A stretch of DNA of 64,000 nucleotides from Chitinophaga flava (GTDB lineage: Bacteria; Bacteroidota; Bacteroidia; Chitinophagales; Chitinophagaceae), in contig NZ_QFFJ01000001.1 in assembly GCF_003308995.1 (NCBI RefSeq), positions 62,001 through 126,000 on the forward strand. The letters are read 5' to 3'. This document shows, piece after piece, positions 17,877 through 24,911 of this stretch (its first letter is position 1; every line of letters begins with the position of its first letter). The translations under genes were made by a program, and so were the position numbers. Below the pieces are notes generated by a model. The model saw nothing but the letters and a program-made list of their open reading frames with translations. It had not been told where the DNA came from and ran no database searches.

Positions 17877-18809
17877 TCAGACTTTTACCACCACTTTTCC
17901 TCTGGTACTGCCGGTTTCCAGCTGCTGATGCGCCTGTTTCATCTCTTCAAAGGAAAATACCTGCGACACTTCGGGCCTGATAAACCCTTGCGCAATAAGG
18001 TCTGCCAGCTGTTGCATGTCTTTTCCGCTGGAAGCGACTACGATAAAATATCCGTTTTTGTTTTGAGCAGCGGCCTTCGTTCCTACAGCTTCCCTTAACC
18101 CGGTAGGCAGGCTGATGATAGTTCCCTGTTCCCGCAGGGTCAGCAGGGAACGGTCAATATACTCGCCTCCCATGGAATCCAGCACCAGGTCGAGGTTCCG
18201 GTAGTGATCTTCAAAAGGAGCCGATTTATAATCGAAATGTTCATCTGCGCCCAGCCCCAGCACAAAATCGCGGTTGGCTGCAGAAGCGGTGCCTATCACA
18301 TAGGCCCCCATGTATTTGGCTATCTGTACGGCAAAATGTCCTACACCACCTGCGGCGGCGTGGATCAGCACTTTATCGCCTTTTTTGATACCGGCGCTGT
18401 TCAATGCCTGCAAGGCGGTGAGCGCGGCCAGGGTGGCTGCTGCGGCCGCTTCGTGCGAAACACCGGCCGGTTTCAGGGCCAGCTGGTCAGCGGGCGCCGC
18501 TACATATTCCGCATAAGCTTTGCCATGTCCCGGGAAGTTGACCATCCCGAACACCTCATCCCCCTCTTTCAGCAAGGGAGAGCGGGAAGCCGTTACCACA
18601 CCCGAAATATCCCATCCCAGAATAACTGGGTCCAAACCCTGAAATTTAGCTGTAAGCCCTTTACCCGAGCGGGTTTTAACATCTATTGGATTTATACTGA
18701 TAGCTTTCACCTGAACCAGCACTTCGCCATCAGCGATCTCTGGTACGGGTAAGGTGGTGTAAACGAGGTTTTCCGTACCACCCGGGCTTTTCAAAACGAT
18801 TGCTTTCAT
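17877..18809 (-). CDS. NADP-dependent oxidoreductase, quinone oxidoreductase-like (MDR family)
   Basis: About 310 aa from the ATG at 18809, which gives the standard MDR start MKAIVLKSPGG; the upstream ATG at 18830 would add 7 residues. No zinc ligands are evident. NADP-binding motif AAAGGVGHFAVQIAKYMGA (about 150-168), QLALKPAGVSHEAAAAA before it, and C-terminal HQQLETGSTRGKVVVKV. Zinc-free MDR enzymes reduce quinones, enones or aldehydes. No partner gene nearby indicates the substrate. Cytosolic. Confidence 0.88.
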   Translation of the reverse strand: MKAIVLKSPGGTENLVYTTLPVPEIADGEVLVQVKAISINPIDVKTRSGKGLTAKFQGLDPVILGWDISGVVTASRSPLLKEGDEVFGMVNFPGHGKAYAEYVAAPADQLALKPAGVSHEAAAAATLAALTALQALNSAGIKKGDKVLIHAAAGGVGHFAVQIAKYMGAYVIGTASAANRDFVLGLGADEHFDYKSAPFEDHYRNLDLVLDSMGGEYIDRSLLTLREQGTIISLPTGLREAVGTKAAAQNKNGYFIVVASSGKDMQQLADLIAQGFIRPEVSQVFSFEEMKQAHQQLETGSTRGKVVVKV

Positions 18810-18895
18810 GACTATAGGATTAGGACACAAATGTAGCCAGAATGGGACCAGCTTTTCCTGTACATTAATGGTATAATTCTGTAAAAACTCAGGAT

Positions 18896-18927
18896 AAAAA
18901 AAGGCGGCCCGGATAACCGGCGCCGCC
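18896..18927 (-). terminator. Terminator after MBL-rhodanese operon
   Basis: A GC-rich stem (GGCGGCCCGG paired with CCGG and GCCGCC, one bulged C, ATAA loop) followed on the minus strand by seven T. It lies 27 bp past the stop of the MBL gene. Confidence 0.88.
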
Positions 18928-18954
18928 CTACATCGATTCGTATGTCCGTTCTGG

Positions 18955-20286
18955 TTAGAATTCCTTTACAGCCTCACCCAGATCATAGGTGGGCACTTTC
19001 CCGTCCAAAGCCCCGGCTACAATACTGCTGCCGGCTGCGCTGCGGTATCCGCCGGCGCAATGTACCACAATCGGCTTATCGAGTGGGATCTCGTTTACCC
19101 GTTCCCGTAACTGGTCCAGTGGAATGCTGATAGCGCCAGGCAACAGCTGTATTTGTGCCTCAGATTCCATTCTCACGTCCACAATGGTATAATCCTGCGG
19201 ATGAGTTTTCAGATCGTCCAGGGGCACAGGTTGCATAGTATGGCTACCAGCGTCAGACACCATCGCACCGCTGATCAAGCCTTCATAGCCTATCTTCGCC
19301 GCTTTGGCGATCACTTCCTGCAACTGCTGCTCGTTGGCGGCAATCAGGTAGAAATGCTCTCCTGGTGCTACCACGCTACCCAGCCAGGTTTCGAACTTAC
19401 CCTGGTTTTGCAGGTTGATGGCCTGCGGCAGGTGACCTTTTTTAAAGGCTGCCGCCGGTCTGGTATCGATGATCAGGATGCCTTTATCCAAAGTGGCGGT
19501 GTCTTTCAACACCGGTACTTTCTCCAGAGAAGGCTGCAATGCTGGTGCTCCCTGCCTATTGACACTTACATCATAAGGGAAATATTTCGGGACAAAAGGT
19601 TGTTGGGATAACAGATCCTTTACAAATTCTTCCGGTGTCATGGACTGCAGGCTCCAGTTGGTCCTTTTCTCTGCCCCGATGGTGCTGCTATTGGCATCCC
19701 CCAGTGATTTACCGCAAAGTGTACCGGCACCATGTGCAGGATATACCAGCGTATGGTCCGGCAATGTCATCAGTTTTTCCCGCAGGGAGTGGTACATCTG
19801 CAGGGCCAGTTCCTGGCGGGAGGCTTGCAGATTACCCGCTTTTTCCCGCAGGTCAGGACGGCCGCAATCACCGATAAACAAAGTATCTCCGGTGAAGACT
19901 GCTTTGGTCTGACCATTTTCTTCCAGTACAATACTGATGCTATCCGGTGAATGCCCGGGCGTATTCAGTGCCTTGAAAGTAAGCTCTCCCACGTGTATCA
20001 CATCTCCATCATCAAACGCTGTGTGTGGGTATTGCGCGCCTACCAGTTGTGAACAGTATACTACAGCACCTGTAGTCTGATGCAGCTCCAGATGGCTGCT
20101 AACAAAATCAGCATGCGGATGTGTTTCAATCACGCCGGTGATAGTAGCCTTTTTTGCTGCAGTATAAGCCAGATAAGGAGTTACGTCTCTGGCCGGATCT
20201 ATCAGTATGATTTCATTGGCCACTTCGCTGTATACTGCGTAGGAATAGTGCGCCAGTGCTTTATCTTCAAATTGTCTTATTTCCAT
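18955..20286 (-). CDS. MBL-fold hydrolase with two rhodanese domains (persulfide dioxygenase-like)
   Basis: 443 aa. The N-terminal metallo-beta-lactamase domain (1-230) has THPHADFVSSHLEL (metal ligands), GDTLFIGDCGRPDL (Asp) and YPAHGAGTLCG (His). A middle rhodanese-like domain (about 245-345) has the DTRPAAAFKKGHLPQAINL pattern but IAANEQ where the catalytic Cys loop should be, so it looks inactive. The C-terminal rhodanese domain (about 355-443) has the active loop VVHCAGGYRSA. Related fused proteins (CstB/PDO type) oxidise glutathione- or CoA-persulfide to sulfite or thiosulfate. It is the last gene of the sulfur module. Cytosolic. Confidence 0.85.
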   Translation of the reverse strand: MEIRQFEDKALAHYSYAVYSEVANEIILIDPARDVTPYLAYTAAKKATITGVIETHPHADFVSSHLELHQTTGAVVYCSQLVGAQYPHTAFDDGDVIHVGELTFKALNTPGHSPDSISIVLEENGQTKAVFTGDTLFIGDCGRPDLREKAGNLQASRQELALQMYHSLREKLMTLPDHTLVYPAHGAGTLCGKSLGDANSSTIGAEKRTNWSLQSMTPEEFVKDLLSQQPFVPKYFPYDVSVNRQGAPALQPSLEKVPVLKDTATLDKGILIIDTRPAAAFKKGHLPQAINLQNQGKFETWLGSVVAPGEHFYLIAANEQQLQEVIAKAAKIGYEGLISGAMVSDAGSHTMQPVPLDDLKTHPQDYTIVDVRMESEAQIQLLPGAISIPLDQLRERVNEIPLDKPIVVHCAGGYRSAAGSSIVAGALDGKVPTYDLGEAVKEF

Positions 20287-20300
20287 ATCTGTCAGTTTTT

Positions 20301-20723
20301 TTAATGCGGTAATTTTTCACGGAACCTGCCATATACCCAGGTACCGGCAATAGCACTCAACAGTGTAACGGCTACCACAGTGGCACCCACACCGATCTGC
20401 GCGAATAATGGTCCGGGGCAGGCGCCGGTAACAGCCCAGCCGAGGCCAAACAACAGGCCTCCATATATCTGCCCTTTATTGAATTTTTTGGGATGAAACA
20501 CAACCGTTTCACCATCCAGTGTTTTAATATTGAATTTTTTGATCAGCCATACAGATAACATTCCCACCATCACAGCGCTACCAATCACGCCGTACATATG
20601 AAAAGACTGCAGGCGGAACATTTCCTGTATGCGAAACCAGCTGATAACTTCTGCCTTCACAAAAATGATCCCGAATATTGTTCCTATCACCAGGTATTTT
20701 AATTGACTCAACCAGGTATTCAT
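20301..20723 (-). CDS. YeeE/YedE-type half transporter (DUF6691-like)
   Basis: 140 aa, about four membrane helices. The motif GWAVTGACPGPLFAQIGVG (about 92-110) with a conserved Cys is typical of the short YeeE-like (DUF6691) proteins. Family knowledge: YeeE/TsuA takes up thiosulfate through Cys-based relay sites; half-size pairs probably assemble together. It follows its partner by 10 bp and precedes the MBL-rhodanese gene by 14 bp, so all three are one transcript. Inner membrane. Confidence 0.85.
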   Translation of the reverse strand: MNTWLSQLKYLVIGTIFGIIFVKAEVISWFRIQEMFRLQSFHMYGVIGSAVMVGMLSVWLIKKFNIKTLDGETVVFHPKKFNKGQIYGGLLFGLGWAVTGACPGPLFAQIGVGATVVAVTLLSAIAGTWVYGRFREKLPH

Positions 20724-20733
20724 AAAAAGATGA

Positions 20734-21303
20734 TTACAGTGAAAGAATAAAAGGCAGTATCAGATTAGCCATGATAAAGCCACCGATCATAAAACAAATG
20801 GTAGCCACCAGTGAAGGCCATTGCAGCGTAGACAAGCCCATGATAGCATGACCACTGGTACAGCCGCCAGCATATCGTGTGCCGAAGCCTACCAGGAAAC
20901 CGCCGCCTACCATCATCAGCAGACCACGTACCGACAACAGCGCCGGCCAGTTGAACAGTTGCACCGGCACCAGTGAATGATAATCATTGATACCATATTG
21001 CGATAATTCAGTAACCAGCTTAGGGCTCACCGACATACCCGCAGGGTTGGCAAGCAGCGTGCCTGCGATGATCCCTCCTAACAGGATCCCCCCTACGAAA
21101 AAGAGATTCCAGGCTTCCTTCTTCCAGTCGTAATCGAAAAAAGGTACTTTGGCCGGTACACAGGCTGCGCAGATGTGGCGCAAAGAGGAACTGATACCAA
21201 AGGATTTGTTTCCTACCAGCAGCAGTACCGGAACGGTAAGTCCGATCAGCGGTCCGGCTATATACCAGGGCCAGGGTTGTTGTAAAAATGTTAAGATATC
21301 CAT
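20734..21303 (-). CDS. YeeE/YedE family sulfur-compound transporter
   Basis: 189 aa with four to five membrane helices. FGTRYAGGCTSGHAIMGLSTLQ (from about residue 138; GGCTSGHAI core) is the YeeE/YedE signature with a functional Cys. A second Cys pair, HICAACVPAKVP, is near residue 45. It pairs with the short partner downstream. Predicted role: passage of thiosulfate or a similar reduced sulfur species across the inner membrane, supplying or relieving the persulfide-oxidising MBL-rhodanese protein. A CRP-like site and a -7-like element lie just upstream. Confidence 0.87.
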   Translation of the reverse strand: MDILTFLQQPWPWYIAGPLIGLTVPVLLLVGNKSFGISSSLRHICAACVPAKVPFFDYDWKKEAWNLFFVGGILLGGIIAGTLLANPAGMSVSPKLVTELSQYGINDYHSLVPVQLFNWPALLSVRGLLMMVGGGFLVGFGTRYAGGCTSGHAIMGLSTLQWPSLVATICFMIGGFIMANLILPFILSL

Positions 21304-21327
21304 TTAAATTCTCCGGGTTTTATGATG

Positions 21328-21335
21328 CAAAGATG
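21328..21335 (-). promoter_or_regulatory. Candidate -7 element of yeeE promoter
   Basis: On the minus strand CATCTTTG, one mismatch to the Bacteroidota TAnnTTTG element. It lies 24 nt upstream of the yeeE ATG. Its 3' end is 36.5 nt from the centre of the CRP-like site at 21357-21372. Confidence 0.5.
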
Positions 21336-21356
21336 TTTTAATACGATGATGTAATT

Positions 21357-21372
21357 GGTGACAATTGTTACA
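21357..21372. promoter_or_regulatory. CRP-like operator upstream of yeeE
   Basis: GGTGACAATTGTTACA: half-sites GTGA and TTAC separated by 6 nt, as in the CRP consensus TGTGA-N6-TCACA. The regulator encoded at 22249-22896 has a CRP-like recognition helix, so it is the likely ligand. Predicted to bind about 42 bp upstream of transcription start. Confidence 0.6.
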
Positions 21373-21382
21373 CAAGACCGCT

Positions 21383-22180
21383 TTATTTGAGTACTGTTTC
21401 CAGGATGATGATGTATACGCCCATGGCCAGTACAAACCAGCCAAAGGCCTGTTTAAGCTTAGCACCGGGTATCTTGGAGGTAAGTGCTCCGCCGATCAAT
21501 ACACCGGCCACAGCTATCACTGTAACCGTAATCAGCAATACCCAGTTGATACCACCTCTGCCGGCATCTCCCAGGAAACCGATCAGCGTACTCATGGCCA
21601 TGATCAGAAGAGAAGTGCCCACCGCCCTTTTCATGGGCAGGCCTGCAATCATAATCAATGCGGGAATGATAAGAAAACCACCGCCAGCGCCCAGCAAACC
21701 GGTGATAAAACCGATCAGGGTGCCATACAGCAAAAGTCTGATCCGACCTGCTGTGCTCATATTGGTAGCTGCCGTCAACGTGGCGTTCTTTCCGCGGATC
21801 ATGGATACAGATGCCATCAGCATCAGCAGCGCAAACAGGAGCATCACGCCCAGTTCCCTGGTAACGATGAAATCACCTGTTTGGAAGAGCGCTGCAGGGA
21901 TGGCCGGCACCACATAGTGCCTCGTAAGAAAGACGACCAGAATAGATGGTATACCAAACAGCAGCGCCACCGGTATATCTACCAGTTGTTTTCTGTAACT
22001 GCCTACTGCCCCTACCAGGCTGGTGGTACCTACAATAAAAAGAGAATAGGAAGTGGCAGCTGCCGGGGCAATACCAAAGAGATACACCAGTACCGGTAAG
22101 GTTAAGATAGACCCACCGCCACCAATCAATCCCAGTGAAATACCAATCAACGCAGCTGCTATATAACCTGTAATTTCCAT
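21383..22180 (-). CDS. TauE/SafE family sulfite/sulfur exporter
   Basis: About 265 aa from the ATG at 22180 (MEITGYIAAALIG), chosen because the promoter-like TACCTTTG at 22209-22216 would place the transcript start downstream of the two earlier in-frame starts (22219, 22207). Eight hydrophobic segments. GLIGGGGSILTLPVLVYLFGI (glycine-rich first helix) and GLLGAGGGFLIIPALIM in the second half are the two TauE repeat signatures. Family members export sulfite, sulfoacetate or similar anions. Here it probably removes sulfite made by persulfide oxidation. Inner membrane. Confidence 0.88.
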   Translation of the reverse strand: MEITGYIAAALIGISLGLIGGGGSILTLPVLVYLFGIAPAAATSYSLFIVGTTSLVGAVGSYRKQLVDIPVALLFGIPSILVVFLTRHYVVPAIPAALFQTGDFIVTRELGVMLLFALLMLMASVSMIRGKNATLTAATNMSTAGRIRLLLYGTLIGFITGLLGAGGGFLIIPALIMIAGLPMKRAVGTSLLIMAMSTLIGFLGDAGRGGINWVLLITVTVIAVAGVLIGGALTSKIPGAKLKQAFGWFVLAMGVYIIILETVLK

Positions 22181-22208
22181 CTGTAACTCGTTTGCTTTAA
22201 TGTCCATA

Positions 22209-22216
22209 CAAAGGTA
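22209..22216 (-). promoter_or_regulatory. Candidate -7 element of tauE promoter
   Basis: On the minus strand TACCTTTG, an exact match to TAnnTTTG, placing the start of transcription near 22203 and leaving a leader of about 23 nt before the ATG at 22180. The CRP-like site centre is 36.5 nt upstream of its end. Confidence 0.6.
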
Positions 22217-22237
22217 CATACCTCTGCAAGCAAACTC

Positions 22238-22253
22238 TGTGACTTTGGTTACA
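22238..22253. promoter_or_regulatory. CRP-like operator upstream of tauE
   Basis: TGTGACTTTGGTTACA: TGTGA-N6-TTACA, one base from the CRP consensus. It overlaps the stop codon of the Crp-type regulator gene itself. Distance to the -7 element equals that at the second site (21357-21372). Confidence 0.65.
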
Positions 22254-22896
22254 TAGGTAATACCTCTATATAATTCCTGTTGAGCTTAACAATGCCTTTC
22301 TGCTCCATTTTTTTGAGCAGACGTGAAACGACCTCCCTCGATGAGTTAAGGTCTGTAGCTATTTCCTGGTGGGTTAATTTGAGTTCATGGGTGCCTAGTT
22401 TGTCGGCCTGAGCGCGGATATAGGACAACAGCCGCTCATCCATACTTTTAAACACGGTGCTGTCCAGCACGTTGAGCACTTCTTCAAAACGGCGCCGGTA
22501 AGATTCTATTACAAACTGGTACCAGCTTTTATAATCTCTCATCAGGGCTTCCATATACCTTACGGGTATCATGAGCACCACCGAGTCATCTACCGCTTTG
22601 GCCATTACTTCGCTGGCTTTTCCGGAGGCCACACATACCATGGAAATGGCACAGGCATCGCCTGGCTCCAGATAATACATAAAAAATTCGCCTATATCTT
22701 CTCCTTCACGATACAGTTTTAATCTTCCTTCGAGTACCAGAACAGTATATCTGATCGGCTGGCCCTGTTGCATCAGCACCATACCGGCCGGCACCTCTTT
22801 GATGGCTCCTATATCTGACAGATGTTGTTTTAAATCGCTGTCCAGCGTAGGGAAATGCGTATCGAGGTATTGGAGAATATCCGTTTTACTATCCAT
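22249..22896 (-). CDS. Crp/Fnr family transcription regulator
   Basis: About 215 aa from the ATG at 22896 (a GTG at 22902 is possible). An N-terminal cyclic-nucleotide-binding-like beta-roll (about 20-125; MVLMQQGQPIRYTVLVLEGRLKLY, LEPGDACAISMV) and a C-terminal winged helix with THQEIATDLNSSREVVSRLL. The recognition helix has Arg-Glu-x-x-x-Arg, the spacing that reads GTGA in E. coli CRP. Two Cys in the roll or hinge region (CAISMVC) could sense redox or sulfur species, but this is conjecture. It heads the sulfur module, and two matching operators control the genes after it. Confidence 0.9.
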   Translation of the reverse strand: MDSKTDILQYLDTHFPTLDSDLKQHLSDIGAIKEVPAGMVLMQQGQPIRYTVLVLEGRLKLYREGEDIGEFFMYYLEPGDACAISMVCVASGKASEVMAKAVDDSVVLMIPVRYMEALMRDYKSWYQFVIESYRRRFEEVLNVLDSTVFKSMDERLLSYIRAQADKLGTHELKLTHQEIATDLNSSREVVSRLLKKMEQKGIVKLNRNYIEVLPM

Positions 22897-23018
22897 TGTC
22901 ACACCAATATGTTTACAAGGTACAAAAAAGCATGCGATCAGGGAGCAGGCATGTATATCATCGTAAAAAAATATAAAAAACCTTAAAATTATATAACAAC
23001 CATTCCGGCCCTTACGGC

Positions 23019-23026
23019 TACTTTTG
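23019..23026 (+). promoter_or_regulatory. Possible -7 element before the HYC_CC_PP gene
   Basis: TACTTTTG matches TAnnTTTG and ends 6 nt before the ATG at 23033, which would give a leaderless mRNA. No TTG partner was seen at the usual distance, so it may be chance. Confidence 0.3.
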
Positions 23027-23032
23027 CCTCAT

Positions 23033-23431
23033 ATGAAAAAAGTCCTCACGCTCATACTGGCGATGTTATACATCGGCACTTCCACCGGAGCCACTTTCCA
23101 TATGCATTATTGCATGGGGAAGCTGGTAGAGGTAGAGCTGTGGCGTGCGGACAGCAAAAAATGCAGTCATTGCAAGACAGACCTGAACAAAGGATGTTCA
23201 AAAAAATGCTGCAAGGATGAACATAAGACTGTTAAGCTCGAGAAAGATGAGAAAGTAGTGGCACATGCCCTGCATTTTTTACAGATGCCTGTGGCCGATG
23301 CCCCTGCCTACTATACTTCATTGCCACCAGCCCGCGTGCTGGCGCTGGCCGAAGAGCATCCGGTAAGCAACGCGCCGCCGCGAAGCAGTAAAGTCCATCC
23401 CCATATCCTGCATTGTAACTTCCGCATCTGA
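23033..23431 (+). CDS. Secreted Cys-rich HYC_CC_PP family protein
   Basis: 132 aa from the ATG at 23033; a TTG at 23024 would only lengthen the n-region. A signal peptide (KKVLTLILAMLYIGTSTGA) precedes FHMHYCMGKLVEVELW (the HYC motif), KKCSHCKTDLNKGCSKKCCKDE (from about residue 44; CC motif) and a C-terminal PP stretch (NAPPRSS). Family knowledge: these proteins accompany copper/silver RND operons in Bacteroidota; the Cys and His clusters suggest periplasmic metal binding. It is the first gene before cusA, 190 bp upstream. Confidence 0.8.
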   Translation: MKKVLTLILAMLYIGTSTGATFHMHYCMGKLVEVELWRADSKKCSHCKTDLNKGCSKKCCKDEHKTVKLEKDEKVVAHALHFLQMPVADAPAYYTSLPPARVLALAEEHPVSNAPPRSSKVHPHILHCNFRI

Positions 23432-23439
23432 TACCCCTT

Positions 23440-23458
23440 CCCAGGCTGAAGCCCTGGG
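23440..23458. repeat. REP-like palindrome, copy 3
   Basis: CCCAGGCTGAAGCCCTGGG, one base shorter than copy 1, followed by CTATATT. It sits 8 bp past the HYC_CC_PP stop codon. Confidence 0.75.
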
Positions 23459-23502
23459 CTATATTACACTTTAGCTGACTTATTTACGGGAATAAAACGG
23501 AC

Positions 23503-23523
23503 CACTGCTACGTGTAGCCAGTG
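23503..23523. repeat. Inverted repeat between HYC_CC_PP and cusA
   Basis: CACTGCTAC, GT, GTAG-C-CAGTG: a 9-bp stem with one bulge. It may be part of the REP-like element, since CAGTGTCGT also occurs in the tandem block near 1940-1955, or a control site for cusA. Confidence 0.4.
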
Positions 23524-23620
23524 TCGTTATACAGTATGCCGTATTAGTATACACCCTGCCCAATAGACCTGGTGCTGCAGTCGCTGCTGCTGTTTACCTG
23601 CACCCTTTGAAAAAATATAT

Positions 23621-24910
23621 ATGGTACATCGAATTATTGAATGGTCCCTGCGCAACCGGTTTATAGTACTGGTGCTGGCAACAGCCTTGTTTGCCTGGGG
23701 TATCTATGCCGTCAAAAAAAATCCTATCGACGCCATTCCCGATCTGTCTGAAAACCAGGTGATCGTATTCACGGAGTGGATGGGCCGCGGCCCACAGCTG
23801 ATAGAAGACCAGATCACCTATCCACTTGTGACCAACCTGCAGGGACTTCCTAAAATCAAATATGTACGGGGTTCTTCCATGTTTGGGATGAGTTTTATTT
23901 ATGTCATTTTTAATGATGATGTAGACATTTACTGGGCCAGAGAAAGGGTACTCGAACGGTTAAGCACCGTATCCCGCACTTTGCCTACCGGTGTAGCGCC
24001 GCAGCTGGGGCCCGACGGCACCGGTGTGGGCCACATTCTATGGTATACCCTCGACGCCCCGGGTATGGACCTCGGAGAACAACGCGCACTACAAGACTGG
24101 TACATCAAATTTGCCCTTCAGAATGTAGAAGGAGTGAGTGAAATCGCTTCCTTTGGCGGTTTTCAGAAACAATACCAGATCACGGTAGATCCTAATAAAC
24201 TACTGTATTACCGCTTGTCGGTAGCAGAAGTGATCAATGCCATCCGGACCAACAACAACGAGTCTGGCGGCCGAAAATTTGAACTCAGTGATATCGGCTA
24301 TATCATTAAAACCTCCGGCTATCTGAAGTCTGCCGAAGAAATCGAAAACATACCTGTCAAAACACAAAACAGCATCCCCATCCGGGTGGCTGATATCGCC
24401 GCTGTGCAGATGACCGGCGAAACACGCCTGGGCATCTTCGACCAGGACGGACAGGGAGAGCGTGTAGGCGGCATCGTAGTGATGCGTTATGGTGAAAACG
24501 CCGCAGCTGTGATCGACAAAGTGAAGGCGAAAATGCAGGAAGTAGCCAAAGGTTTTCCGGAGAAAGTAAAATTCGACATTGTATATGACAGGGGTGAGCT
24601 GATCAAAGAATCTGTAGACTCCATCAAACATACACTCATCGAAGAAATGATCGTCGTATCCATCGTGGTGATCATCTTCCTCTTCCACTGGCGTAGTGCC
24701 CTGAGTATCATTATACAGATCCCTATCACGCTGGCCGCCAGCTTCCTGCTGCTGAATGCCTTCGGTATTTCTTCCAACATCATGTCGCTGACAGGTATAG
24801 CCCTGGCCATCGGAGTGATCGTAGACAACGGGATTATCATGAGTGAAAACGCCTATAAGCATCTGTCAGAAAGGTATGCCCTCTGGCAGGAACAACAAAA
24901 AAACAAGTAA
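23621..24910 (+). CDS. Heavy-metal RND efflux pump CusA-like, N-terminal part
   Basis: 429 aa. It starts VHRIIEWSLRNRFIVLVL, a typical CusA/CzcA TM1, followed by the PN/PC periplasmic domains and TM2-TM4. TM4 carries VIVDNGIIMSENAYKHL (about 398-414), the conserved Asp/Glu proton-relay region. The frame stops (24908-24910) in the cytoplasmic TM4-TM5 loop, where a normal CusA of about 1040 residues continues. A run of seven A (24897-24903) lies just before the stop, and removing one A would fuse this frame to the next gene. It may be a true split pump, a slippage site, a mutation or a sequence error. Predicted substrate Cu+/Ag+, from its operon. Confidence 0.85.
   Translation: MVHRIIEWSLRNRFIVLVLATALFAWGIYAVKKNPIDAIPDLSENQVIVFTEWMGRGPQLIEDQITYPLVTNLQGLPKIKYVRGSSMFGMSFIYVIFNDDVDIYWARERVLERLSTVSRTLPTGVAPQLGPDGTGVGHILWYTLDAPGMDLGEQRALQDWYIKFALQNVEGVSEIASFGGFQKQYQITVDPNKLLYYRLSVAEVINAIRTNNNESGGRKFELSDIGYIIKTSGYLKSAEEIENIPVKTQNSIPIRVADIAAVQMTGETRLGIFDQDGQGERVGGIVVMRYGENAAAVIDKVKAKMQEVAKGFPEKVKFDIVYDRGELIKESVDSIKHTLIEEMIVVSIVVIIFLFHWRSALSIIIQIPITLAASFLLLNAFGISSNIMSLTGIALAIGVIVDNGIIMSENAYKHLSERYALWQEQQKNK
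24897..24903 (+). other. A7 homopolymer at the cusA frame break
   Basis: Seven A in the reading CAA-CAA-AAA-AAC-AAG-TAA. One A fewer gives uninterrupted coding from the N-part through TSNMNWLKKIFKK into the C-part. A possible slippage, phase-variation or sequencing-error site. Confidence 0.7.
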
Positions 24911-24911
24911 C

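Noticed and set aside
20301..21303. The two short YeeE genes as a broken single transporter
   Set aside because: Each has its own start, stop and Cys motif, and half-size pairs are normal in this family.
23019..23033. TACTTTTG immediately before the HYC_CC_PP ATG as evidence of leaderless transcription
   Set aside because: No -33 partner was seen; kept only as a low-confidence site.
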